From the NCBI RefSeq assembly GCF_963678635.1, contig NC_087065.1, forward strand, positions 2,170,001-2,234,000: DNA of 64,000 nucleotides, read 5' to 3'. Made by a program: the position numbers and the translations under genes. Every line of letters begins with the position of its first letter. Within the stretch, counting starts at the first letter, position 1. The notes under the pieces were generated by a model, which saw only the letters and a program-made list of their open reading frames with translations, did not search any database and was not told the DNA's origin. Below, piece by piece: positions 33,126-42,995 of the stretch. The DNA is from Symsagittifera roscoffensis. Taxonomy: Eukaryota; Xenacoelomorpha; Acoela; Convolutidae.

Positions 33126-34132
33126 ATCAAAATATACCTCAAAAAGAAAGAAAAAATAGAAGAATGATAGAAAAAATTATACTCCAAGAACAAATCGAGA
33201 AATCAGAACATAGAGAGTCATCACGACTTAGAAATCAACCACGCAAAAACTACAAAACATTCTTCCCACAATCTAAAAAATTAAAGAAAGTTGAATTTCA
33301 AAAACAGCTTTAATTTTAAAATTAATAATCTTTGCACCTCTGAAACATTTTGAGCTTTCATTTTTCTAAATAACATGCTGACAAATACGCAGCGATTCTA
33401 GTTCAAAATTAGCCAATAAGATTCATTCAATCCGTCACCTTCTATAACTCTAACACAAACCAATTAGACGAAAGATATTAAACTCCAGGCATATCTATAA
33501 CTATAACTTTACAACCTCCAGGTCAAAAATAAGCAGACCACTCAAACTTGACAACTAAAATAAATACCACCATAATATCATAACCCTCCCTTATCTAATA
33601 ACGCAAAGATCAACAATATTTTCCCAACTCAGACCTCAAAACCCCCCAAACAAAAATTTTAAATTAGCCTAAAGTAAGAGAACGACCATATTAATTTAGC
33701 CTAAAGTACAAAAATCTCAAAAATACCCCAGATCACCTGACAAATAAAAATAAAGTAAAAGAAGACCTCCCGAACACCATAACATTCGCCCCCAACAACT
33801 TTTCACAAAACCCAACCCACTTGTCAAAAAACCAATAAATAATTCGACCACACTTGAAAATTGCCCCAAACAACAAAAAATATTCGATCAAGAAGCCAAT
33901 TCTTAAATGTTCTTCTCTCGATCAGTCAACATTATTTTCAACATTTTCATAAAATTTTTAACAATATTTAAACTTTTATTCATTTTTTTTTGATACATTT
34001 GAAGCTTTTATAATAATCTTAATCATTTTTTGCAATATTTTTCAAATTTTCTACTCCCTACTTGAAATATATCTCCAACTTTCACAAGCCATTGACCATA
34101 TTCACAGGTACGAAAACCCAAAATTTTTTTAA
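33126..34132. other. Non-coding region between integrase and accessory ORFs, copy 1
   Basis: About 1 kb without an ORF, C/A-rich in the first part and T-rich in the second. A TTCACAGGTACG sequence at about 34101-34112 resembles a 3' splice site 20 nt before the next ORF. This would fit a spliced subgenomic mRNA, but nothing shows that it is used. Copy 2 (40867-41662) is the same with a 30-bp loss near 41592. Confidence 0.5.
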
Positions 34133-34321
34133 ATGATACGAACCATTTTTAGTAGAACAGATATTTTTTTACTATTCGTAATTTTTATACTATTTTTATC
34201 ATCCCTCATATTGACAATATGCAAATGTATAAAGAAGGCAATCATAACATTTGCCTTAGCAACAATCCTTTTAATTCTTTTTCTAGAAGAATACTACAAT
34301 AAACATAAAATTTTTCACTAA
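34133..34321 (+). CDS. Small two-segment membrane ORF, element B, copy 1 (62 aa)
   Basis: ATG at 34133. The product has two long hydrophobic stretches (about residues 10-32 and 37-52, Leu/Ile/Phe-rich) joined by a short CKCIKK segment and ends in a charged tail. Its translation is identical in copy 2 (41663-41851). It probably sits in a membrane. Its last codons overlap, in another frame, the long Ser/Pro/Thr-rich ORF. It may therefore be the anchor of a larger protein made by frameshifting, or a separate small membrane protein. No family is recognised. Confidence 0.6.
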   Translation: MIRTIFSRTDIFLLFVIFILFLSSLILTICKCIKKAIITFALATILLILFLEEYYNKHKIFH

Positions 34322-34920
34322 AAAGAAATCAATTATAAAACCCTCAAAAATCGCTAAGCAACAATCACACAGTCAGTCTTCACCGACAACATCCCAAGAA
34401 AACCCAACACCAACTACAACTACCCAAAACCCCCTTATCACTACAATCAACACCATCAATAAGCCAGATTTCACCGACGCCTTTCCCTTTAAATTTCCCA
34501 AATAACCTCGACGCTAGATATCGAGAACAATCATCAACAAATATCCCTTTAAGATTAGACTGGAACACATTCACAGCACCCCCACCATTATTTGGACAAC
34601 ACCCAGAAAGTAACCGACTCCACAACTGGGCACTTAATAGATTACAATATAGACAAGATATCCACGAAGACATTCGTGACCATAACATACAAATACTCCA
34701 ACAAAATAGTCTACAATTAAAATTTGAAATCACGGTTAAACTAAACAACATTGCTCAACATCCTTACCCATTAAACCCACCAAATATAACAGCTCAATCG
34801 CTACCACCACCATTTATAACAACTGAAGTAATATATAAATACGACAGATATACCAAAAAGACAATTGGTTACATAACATTTTATAACCCGTACTCAGGAT
34901 TATCATACACATGTATATTC
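34287..34920 (+). pseudogene. Ser/Pro/Thr-rich ORF, element B, copy 1 (internally deleted)
   Basis: Corresponds to 41817-42995 but lacks 542 bp between the two CCC/TTATCAC points at about 34434. The deletion shifts the frame, so only the C-terminal third (including the DWNTFTAPPPLFGQHPE block) remains readable, in another frame. The deletion has 2 bp of microhomology. Confidence 0.75.
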
Positions 34921-37526
34921 TAAAAATATTGATTTTTCTCCAACTCCTTTTCCTAATAATCTCCGATCAGAACATAAATCTTTCTCCCCGCACAGGACCC
35001 CAAGACTTATTAGTAACACATTACGATTGTGAAGAAAATGAACAAAAACACTACACAAATATGCAATAAATCAAGTATCACAATGCGAAACAGAACCACA
35101 AGCTATAGAAACTACAAATGTAATAGCGACACTCTATTCAAAAGCCCGAGCAACAACAGTCATAGGATATAAATTTACAGCAACATCTTCCGAAAAGAAA
35201 GTACATTGTTCACAAGTTTCAATCGGAAATAAAAACCGACTTGACCATGAATCATTCTACCAAAGTAATATAGAACGACTTCTATATCTAAAACCCGATG
35301 ATTGTAAAAACGAGCTACTCAGATTAAACATCACAAGAAATAAAAACACTGACAGGAAAATAGTATATTTTCAAGTCTTTGCCGATTCTGTACATCAAGC
35401 AGAACTTGAAAGATATCAAGGACATATAAAACTAGATGGAAAATATCCATTCAACGGCGCACACGGAAGATTAACTTATGACATACACGATAAGCACTGG
35501 ATACCACACATTGGTATAAATAACCCATCAAACTGCAAAGCAGACACAAAAAATAGAGGATATCAAGAAATAATGTTTTTCGATTGGAAAATACAACTCG
35601 AAAAAATACAGCCCACACGAGATCTATCTGATAACACAATGATCTATCAAGAAATTAGACTACCTTGTAAGAATGATCAAGGTTACTGTGACCCTACAAC
35701 ACGAACACAAGCAACAATTGTTTGGTTTCCCGAAGATACATGTACAACATTTCAAGTAGCAAAAATACACGCTCGAATGAAAAAAATTCACGAAAAGTAT
35801 TTTATACAATCAATTCCATATGAACAAGTAATTCCATCTCGAAAACAAAGTACTGATTTTCGAAACATCCATAATATAGAAAATAAATTAACACGTTTTC
35901 AAATATATCAAGAAACAGAAATCGCATGCAAATACAGAAATCCACTTCACAAAACACAATATTCTGAAATATTAGTTGAATACGAAAAAGGTTTTGACAT
36001 GACCACTGGAAAAATAAAAATTGACCCTTATGCCACAAGTCATCCTCTACACGAAGGAACATCATATATACCAGTTAACTTTCAAAAAAGTAATGGTCAA
36101 CCTGGTGGACATCTAAAGCCACATGACACTAGAAGCACACGTTTACAAGAACTATCACTAATGAATAATTCTTATTTTGGTAATATCCACTATGATATCC
36201 ACTTAGATATGAAATTAGACTACACAATTAGTCGAGTTTTTTAGGAAATAACACTCTCTGAATTAGAAACACTTCACCAACTATGCGAATTAGAACGAAC
36301 ACAAATCCTACAATCACTTGCACTAACAGTATTAAAAATACCCTACGCAGGATATTTATTATCAGGAAACAGATCAAATTTTCTAGACTACGAAGGAAAC
36401 ATTTTATGGTTTTATACTTGTATCAAAAAAGTATCACCACTATATGTTTTTGAAGACAAAAAGTGCTATAAAAGATACCCTATATTCTATAAAAATAAAG
36501 TACATTTTGTTGACACACTTTCAAGACGAACATATTTCTTGGATACCTCAGTCCCATGTGGTTTAGAAAATAGCCACAATGTAGTACAATTGAACCCAGA
36601 TGAAGAAAAATATTATCTTCTCACCCCATACCCCACATTAATATAATCACTCAAAAATTTTCACCCGAAAGCATTAGAGCTTTTGCTCGAAACCCAAATA
36701 TCGATTTACAATCAATTGGAATATATTCAAAATCAGATATCCAACATCACATTAGAACACAACAATTCCAGGAATTATTAACACAAATGGACACTATACA
36801 AAGACAATCAATTGACCAAAACTTACGCAAACTTGCCGAAACCGCAGGATTTGCAGATATCTATACACAAGATTATAGCGGATATTTTAAAGACATTAAA
36901 GACTATATATATCTAAACGGTGAAAAACACAGACCACAAGATATTTCACCTAAAATATTTTTAGCTTTGTTACACTAAAAAATGAAATTCTCGATTTTCT
37001 AGGATGGCCCTATTACATCTTAGAAAAATTAACTATCTTATACGCAATGTTTAACTTTAAAAGATTTCTTTTTTCACTTTTAAAAGGAATCTATAACACA
37101 TGTGCTATACACACACAAGTAAATAGACAAGCAAGTGTAGCACGCATACTATTTGCAGGATTTTTTGGTATTTTTTCATCATCAATAAACAAAATTCTTC
37201 TAGACGCACAAAAAAAAGAATATAACACAAAAATAGCGACAAGACAGAACACATACGACGAAGAACATAATAATATAGAAGTAACGCCTACCGCACCACA
37301 GTTGCCACCCCTACCACAAAACCATCCATTATCATTAGTCCCACGTAATTTCCGAAACCTAGCAATCACAAATAACCCAAATTCAAGACCAAATATACCA
37401 CAAAGTCCCATCCAACATATAATGACACATCATTCACAAAATGATAATACATACGAACAAATAATAGAACAACCCCATATCACCACTTTTCAGTCTCAAA
37501 ATAATCATTTTTTTAGCCCACGATGA
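34911..37526 (+). pseudogene. Envelope-like glycoprotein region, element B, copy 1
   Basis: ATG 34911 opens a 52-codon frame with an obvious signal peptide (Leu/Ile/Phe-rich core, residues 4-17). The ectodomain is read in a second frame (about 35060-36244; Cys-rich, with an RTQATIVWFPEDTC block near 35700-35740). It stays in the same frame past a TAG (36242) to 36646, with LWFYTC, KCYKRYPIFY and FVDTLSRRTYF blocks. A third frame (about 36650-37526) holds an amphipathic region, one or two hydrophobic segments near 37030-37190 and a Pro-rich cytoplasmic tail. The layout and the CY-x-R-x-PI ... FVD-x-x-x-R pattern recall glycoproteins of chuvirus-like viruses captured by retroelements; I hold this as tentative. 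It is interrupted at several places. Confidence 0.55.
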
Positions 37527-38668
37527 GCCGACAACTTGGATCCCTACACCGCTCAAATTCCCATCCAACCAACCTCAACACTCCAATTACAATAATTCCA
37601 CTTTTTGCTTTCCCGCCACCCGATTTCCCAACTAGTAATAAAACATCAAGCATGGATTCAGACACTAATTCAGATATTTCAGTTTTATATTCCATTTCAC
37701 AACTCAATAACCCTAATATAGAAACCCCTGATGAATTTGCAGACTCCGAACCATCTCCATCCAATAATTTTCAAACCAACTCCTCAGTTTTTTCACAACC
37801 CCCTTTTCAACCAATCCCATCAAATAACCCACTCCCGTCCGTCTCTTATGCTTCACAAGTAACCCCAACCTACTCTTCATTTCATTCAGACCGATCATCC
37901 AATTCCCCAGATATTCCCCAAACCTCCCAAGAACTCGATAATTTTATCACCCTACAACAACAACTATTACACCCTAACACCCTCACTATAAATCAGATTT
38001 CCTCCACAATAGAATCCTCAAACCCACCTACTCCTACACCCTCTTCAGCTTTTACTGCATCATTAGCACAATCATCCACATCCACCGAATCATCAAATAG
38101 CACTAACCGAGCTTATCGCACTTTAAAAAAAAAATTCCCAAACCATCCATTCCCAACAAAACCAGGAACAGCTCGTGAATATATTAATCATCCACACCAC
38201 ACCAACACGAAAGATTTCCTAGCAATCACCCTACCTTCATTTCCACAATATATTTTAAACACCCCTCACGACACTAACGACACACGTAGTTTTGTAGATG
38301 AACATGTTTTAATGCCTGTACTTCATTGGACATCATATTATCATTTTACTAATCCCCTTTGCCTGCCACTATCTAATACTCATAGAGATATAGAGAAGAA
38401 TAAAGATATGCTTTATAGACTCACCGCAACACTAACACCTAGACAATTCACCTATATAGGATATAAAAATTCACTAAAAACATTCACTGCACCCCGAGCT
38501 AACGAATTTACACTAGAATATTACGACCATAATATCATCCGAACTAATCAAGACCAATTTTTAGATGACGACCGCTTCGCTAACCCACAACTAACAGAAA
38601 AATTTTTCATCAAAACACCATATGTATTCAAACTCAATATATTTGATCAAAAATTTCTGAAGCACTAA
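37523..38668 (+). CDS. Post-env ORF D1, element B, copy 1 (381 aa)
   Basis: ATG at 37523 overlaps the env stop as ATGA, an arrangement that suggests coupled or reinitiating translation, or a separate mRNA. Residues 1-200 are Ser/Pro/Asn/Thr-rich and acidic, resembling a disordered activation or phospho-domain. A short basic LKKKFPNHPFPTKPG segment follows (about 195-210). Residues 215-380 are a compact, Tyr/Phe/His-rich segment. The ORF ends 5 nt before the ATG of the next one in a -1 frame. No membrane segment, zinc finger or enzyme motif is recognised. Confidence 0.55.
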   Translation: MSRQLGSLHRSNSHPTNLNTPITIIPLFAFPPPDFPTSNKTSSMDSDTNSDISVLYSISQLNNPNIETPDEFADSEPSPSNNFQTNSSVFSQPPFQPIPSNNPLPSVSYASQVTPTYSSFHSDRSSNSPDIPQTSQELDNFITLQQQLLHPNTLTINQISSTIESSNPPTPTPSSAFTASLAQSSTSTESSNSTNRAYRTLKKKFPNHPFPTKPGTAREYINHPHHTNTKDFLAITLPSFPQYILNTPHDTNDTRSFVDEHVLMPVLHWTSYYHFTNPLCLPLSNTHRDIEKNKDMLYRLTATLTPRQFTYIGYKNSLKTFTAPRANEFTLEYYDHNIIRTNQDQFLDDDRFANPQLTEKFFIKTPYVFKLNIFDQKFLKH

Positions 38669-38673
38669 CTGAC

Positions 38674-39309
38674 ATGCAAGCTTACGAAAGTTTTAAAGAA
38701 AAATTTCAATTATTTTCACTAACCTTCCACTTCCTTGCACCACATGAACGCGATTTGCACTGCTCACACGACATGATGTTACGCACTAAAGAAACCCACA
38801 CATATACATATTATCGCATCATACAAAATGATTTTGATCTACACACTCCATCAAGACAACCACACCATCGTTTTCAGTTTCTTAACTCTAAGTACACTTC
38901 GCCATTTTTCCTAAATTTCACATATTGCATCACAGATACTAACCTCCACGGCATCCTCCGCAATTATGACCCAATAACACAAATGTATATATTTTGTCCC
39001 ATCACGAAGACCTTTAATGCTGAAGAATTCAGACCCTTCCTTATCCCACATGAATTTATCCAACCTATAGAAATCCCTATATTAGAATTCATCCACAATA
39101 CTAAATACAATCACAAAATATATAATCTCATTCAAAACACACCTTATGAGTTTGCAGTTGGCACCGAAGAAGTAAAAACTATTAAAGCACTTCAATTGCT
39201 TTGGCCACTGCTTCAAACTAAAAACATCATTCGCATACTAGCAAAATTACTAACAAATTCAGACATGATACACGACATCATCCCCCACGGTTTTTTCCCC
39301 GACGACTAA
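38674..39309 (+). CDS. Post-env ORF D2, element B, copy 1 (211 aa)
   Basis: ATG at 38674 in the -1 frame relative to D1. The frame is open for several codons upstream of this ATG (KISEALTD), overlapping the D1 end. D1 and D2 could therefore be one protein joined by a frameshift around CAAAAATTTCTG (38648-38659), or one gene broken by an old indel. The same relation exists in copy 2. The product is rich in Phe, His, Ile and Tyr with no recognised domain. A strong splice-donor-like sequence (CAGGTAAGT) lies right after its stop. Confidence 0.5.
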   Translation: MQAYESFKEKFQLFSLTFHFLAPHERDLHCSHDMMLRTKETHTYTYYRIIQNDFDLHTPSRQPHHRFQFLNSKYTSPFFLNFTYCITDTNLHGILRNYDPITQMYIFCPITKTFNAEEFRPFLIPHEFIQPIEIPILEFIHNTKYNHKIYNLIQNTPYEFAVGTEEVKTIKALQLLWPLLQTKNIIRILAKLLTNSDMIHDIIPHGFFPDD

Positions 39310-39317
39310 CAGGTAAG
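39309..39317 (+). promoter_or_regulatory. Consensus 5' splice-site-like sequence after ORF D2 (copy 1)
   Basis: ACAGGTAAGTATA matches the metazoan consensus CAG|GTAAGT in every position and directly follows the D2 stop codon. It is kept in copy 2 at about 47259-47267. No matching acceptor downstream can be named with confidence. Confidence 0.4.
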
Positions 39318-39386
39318 TATAATTTATACATACTCTTCACTAATAAATTTAAATTAATACTGACCATTCTTTACTCATTCTTTACT

Positions 39387-40265
39387 CAAAACATTAAAGG
39401 ACACTCTGGATCAGAGAAAACATATTCCAATTTCATACAAAATTTTTATTTCCCAAATGCACCAATTTGGATAAAAGTACTATGCAATGATTGTATAGTA
39501 TGTCAGCTAAATAAACCTTATCCAAATCAAAAACAAATTGCACAAAAACAAGATTTTAAAGGACAAAGTTTGTATTTTAACCATCGTATTTCATTCGATA
39601 CAAAAGGACCAATTTCACCATCATCTGAAGGAAACTCCTACATTATGGTAATTATTGACGCTTTTACACATTATGTAGCACTTAACACAGTACCACATTG
39701 TAACGCTTATTACGCTTACACAACACTTTATGAACACTGGATAGCCAAATTCGGATTACCCGAAATTTTAGTTACAGACAACGGTACAGAATTCATAAAT
39801 AATGAAATCATCACACTGTGTCATTTACATAACATTAAGCACAAACCGCGTACATCTCATCCACCTTGGACAAACGGTTTAGTCGAAGGTATGAACCGTT
39901 CACTACAAGAATATCTTAGATGTATCATAAATGGAAATGATACAAGATACACCGAATGGTCAGCAGATGTAAAATTATTTCCCTTATCATATAATTCACA
40001 AATTACGACAACTCTAGGAATGTCATCATATGAAATGGTTTTTAATCAAAAGCCACGTAAACCAATTATGTTTACAGCAAACTCTCATAAAAATGCACAA
40101 GTTCATTGTCAACCGAATAAAGACTCAATTTGTTATAACTTACCTTTACACACACATGATGAAGATCATTTTCATCACCCACAAATCCTTAAATTAACCT
40201 CCGGTACACACACCGAATGGATTTTAAATAGAGATAAAAACACAACGAAATTTACCAAAAAGTAA
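39387..40265 (+). pseudogene. Integrase, element B, 5'-truncated duplicate
   Basis: Begins in the zinc-binding region (GHSGSEKT) because of the duplication breakpoint. It holds the CNDCIVC cysteines and the full core with SFDTKGP, VTDNGTEF and NGLVEGMNRS. The ORF 39570-40265 ends a few codons later than in copy 1 because of an indel near 40240. It lacks the N-terminus and any promoter of its own. Confidence 0.85.
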
Positions 40266-40354
40266 CAAAAAAACTGTTACAAAGACAAAACATTAACGAA
40301 CAAATAAATTCACGCTTTACACCAGCTTCCGAATTAAAAATTGGAACATTTGTC

Positions 40355-40846
40355 TTGATACCAAATTTTAATACACAAAAAGGAATTTCTAAAAGACTAC
40401 AACCCCTTCGTAAAGGACCATACCAAATAACTACCAAACCCACTGACGTAACATATAAAATCACCGATTCAGACCAAAAGGAAATTGTTCAACACAGAAA
40501 CAATATATTGCCTTACTACCCGAAAGAATACGCACTACGCGAACTAACTCAATTATATTCTTTCACAGGTTTAAAAGTTATTCAAAATCACCCACATACG
40601 GAAAATGAAATAAATGAACAATATGACATTCACCTTGAAAAACAAAATAAAAAATCAACTACAACCAAAAACAATACAAAAAAGCTAGATCAAAATATAC
40701 CTCAAAAAGAAAGAAAAAATAGAAGAATGATAGAAAAATTATACTCCAAGAACAAATCGAGAAATCAGAACATAGAGAGTCATCACGACTTAGAAATCAA
40801 CCACGCAAAAACTACAAAACATTCATCCCACAATCTAAAAAATTAA
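40355..40846 (+). pseudogene. Integrase C-terminal segment, duplicate
   Basis: 163-codon ORF matching 32712-33125, with the LRKGPYQITT motif and a longer Lys/Asn/Glu tail because of small indels near 40670 and 40730. Confidence 0.72.
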
Positions 40847-40866
40847 AGAAAGTTGAATTTCAAAAA

Positions 40867-41662
40867 CAGCTTTAATTTTAAAATTAATAATCTTTGCACC
40901 TCTGAAACATTTTGAACTTTCATTTTTCTAAATAACATGCTGACAAATACGCAGCGATTCTAGTTCAAAATTAGCCAATAAGATTCATTCAATCCGTCAC
41001 CTTCTATAACTCTAACACAAACCAATTAGACGAAAGATATTAAACTCCAGGCATATCTATAACTATAACTTTACAACCTCCAGGTCAAAAATAAGCAGAC
41101 CACTCAAACTTGACAACTAAAATAAATACCACCATAATATCATAACCCTCCCTTATCTAATAACGCAAAGATCAACAATATTTTCCCAACTCAGACCTCA
41201 AAACCCCCCAAACAAATATTTTAAATTAGCCTAAAGTAAGAGAACGACCATATTAATTTAGCCTAAAGTACAAAAATCTCAAAAATACCCCAGATCACCT
41301 GACAAATAAAAAAAAAGTAAAAGAAGACCTCCCGAACACCATAACATTCGCCCCCAACAACTTTTCACAAAACCCAACCCACTTGTCAAAGAACCAATAA
41401 ATAATTCGACCACACTTGAAAATTGCCCCAAACAACAAAAAATATTCGATCAAGAAGCCAATTCTTAAATGTTCTTCTCTCGATCAGTCAACATTATTTT
41501 CAACATTTTCATAAACTTTTTAACAATATTTAAACTTTTATTCATTTTTTTTTGATACATTTGAAGCTTTTATAATAATCTTCATCATTTTTTGAAATAT
41601 ATCTCCAACTTTCACAAGCCATTGACCATATTCACAGGTACGAAAACCCAAAATTTATTTAA
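40867..41662. other. Non-coding region before accessory ORFs, copy 2
   Basis: Same as 33126-34132. It again ends with TTCACAGGTACG ahead of the small membrane ORF. No additional feature is seen. Confidence 0.5.
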
Positions 41663-41851
41663 ATGATACGAACCATTTTTAGTAGAACAGATATTTTTTT
41701 ACTATTCGTAATTTTTATACTATTTTTATCATCCCTCATATTGACAATATGCAAATGTATAAAGAAGGCAATCATAACATTCGCCTTAGCAACAATCCTT
41801 TTAATTCTTTTTCTAGAAGAATACTACAATAAACATAAAATTTTTCACTAA
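41663..41851 (+). CDS. Small two-segment membrane ORF, element B, copy 2 (62 aa)
   Basis: Predicted protein identical to that of 34133-34321, with at least one silent nucleotide change (TTT/TTC at codon 44, 41782). It has two hydrophobic stretches and a charged C-terminus. It overlaps the open frame of the next ORF by about 35 nt. Confidence 0.6.
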   Translation: MIRTIFSRTDIFLLFVIFILFLSSLILTICKCIKKAIITFALATILLILFLEEYYNKHKIFH

Positions 41852-42995
41852 AAAGAAATCAATTAAAAAACCCTCAAAAATCGCTAAGCAACAATCACAC
41901 AGTCAGTCTTCACCGACAACATCCCAAGAAAACCCGACACCACCTACAACTACCCAAAACCCCCAACCATCTACACGAATTTCTTTCCAAGATAACCCCT
42001 ATACTTTTGAAGAACGACACGCTCGCTTATCTGAACCACTAGAACCAATTCAGCGACAGGCACCTCTAAGTGAACCAACATATAACTTGTACCCAACACT
42101 ACCACAAGAATTAAGTAGAATAAAAAATATTAGTCAAAACCAAAATACAGTTAAAATAAATAGACAAATTATACATCCACGACGAAATAGAAACTTTCAA
42201 ACCCCCCGAGTTCATTTTGGTATACCCCAATCCCCATCACCAAGTACTCCGGAAAACCCAATCAGCATATTACCGGAAACCCCTACACTTCTTTCAAAAC
42301 GTAGCACCCCAAGTCTACCCTCAGATTACTTAGGTTCAACACCAACATCTGAACAAAAACGTGAAAATCCCTTTAACCCCCCAAACCAAACATCACGACT
42401 ACCATATTGGACAACACAATCATTCACACAAGGTGAACCAAATTTAATAAATGATCCAATAGATAATTCTACAGATACAACAACATCATCATCACTACCA
42501 GAAACCTTATCACTACAATCAACACCATCAATAAGCCAGATTTCACCGACGCCTTTCCCTTTAAATTTCCCAAATAACCTCGACGCTAGATATCGAGAAC
42601 AATCATCAACAAATATCCCTTTAAGATTAGACTGGAACACATTCACAGCAACCCCACCATTATTTGGACAACACCCAGAAAGTAACCGACTCCACAACTG
42701 GGCACTTAATAGATTACAATATAGACAAGATATCCACGAAGACATTCGTGACCATAACATACAAATACTCCAACAAAATAGTCTACAATTAAAATTTGAA
42801 ATCACGGTTAAACTAAACAACATTGCTCAACATCCTTACCCATTAAACCCACCAAATAAAACAGCTCAATCGCTACCACCACCATTTATAACAACTGAAG
42901 TAATATATAAATACGACAGATATACCAAAAAGACAATTGGTTACATAACATTTTATAACCCGTACTCAGGATTATCATACACATGTATATTCTAA
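41817..42995 (+). CDS. Ser/Pro/Thr-rich ORF, element B, complete copy
   Basis: An open frame of 392 codons that has no in-frame ATG in its first 90 codons and begins inside the membrane ORF in the +1 frame. A natural reading is that the small membrane ORF supplies the N-terminus through a +1 shift or a splice. The product would then be a type II membrane protein with a long Ser/Pro/Thr/Asn-rich stalk and a C-terminal segment (DWNTFTATPPLFGQHPE, then an amphipathic RQDIHEDIRDHNIQILQQ helix). The stop overlaps the env start (ATG 42983). Function unknown. Confidence 0.55.
   Translation, partial: KNTTINIKFFTKKKSIKKPSKIAKQQSHSQSSPTTSQENPTPPTTTQNPQPSTRISFQDNPYTFEERHARLSEPLEPIQRQAPLSEPTYNLYPTLPQELSRIKNISQNQNTVKINRQIIHPRRNRNFQTPRVHFGIPQSPSPSTPENPISILPETPTLLSKRSTPSLPSDYLGSTPTSEQKRENPFNPPNQTSRLPYWTTQSFTQGEPNLINDPIDNSTDTTTSSSLPETLSLQSTPSISQISPTPFPLNFPNNLDARYREQSSTNIPLRLDWNTFTATPPLFGQHPESNRLHNWALNRLQYRQDIHEDIRDHNIQILQQNSLQLKFEITVKLNNIAQHPYPLNPPNKTAQSLPPPFITTEVIYKYDRYTKKTIGYITFYNPYSGLSYTCIF

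Larger units (their letters stand above)
31826..39386. repeat. Tandem duplication 3, copy 1 (7561 bp)
   Basis: Unit from inside the integrase gene to just after the last ORF, repeated from 39387. The junction contains a 10-11 bp filler duplication (TTCTTTACTCA twice, 39366-39387). This copy lacks 542 bp present in copy 2 (41965-42506), removing much of the Ser/Pro/Thr-rich ORF. Confidence 0.93.

Noticed and set aside
35451-38000. Minus-strand ORFs opposite env and D1 (for example 37764-37513 and 36065-35802)
   Set aside because: They mirror the plus-strand ORFs, have no motifs, and recur only because the region is duplicated.
38648-38659. Canonical -1 slippery heptamer between D1 and D2
   Set aside because: CAAAAATTT (copy 2: CGAAAATTT) does not fit the X-XXY-YYZ rule in the D1 frame; kept only as a region to test.
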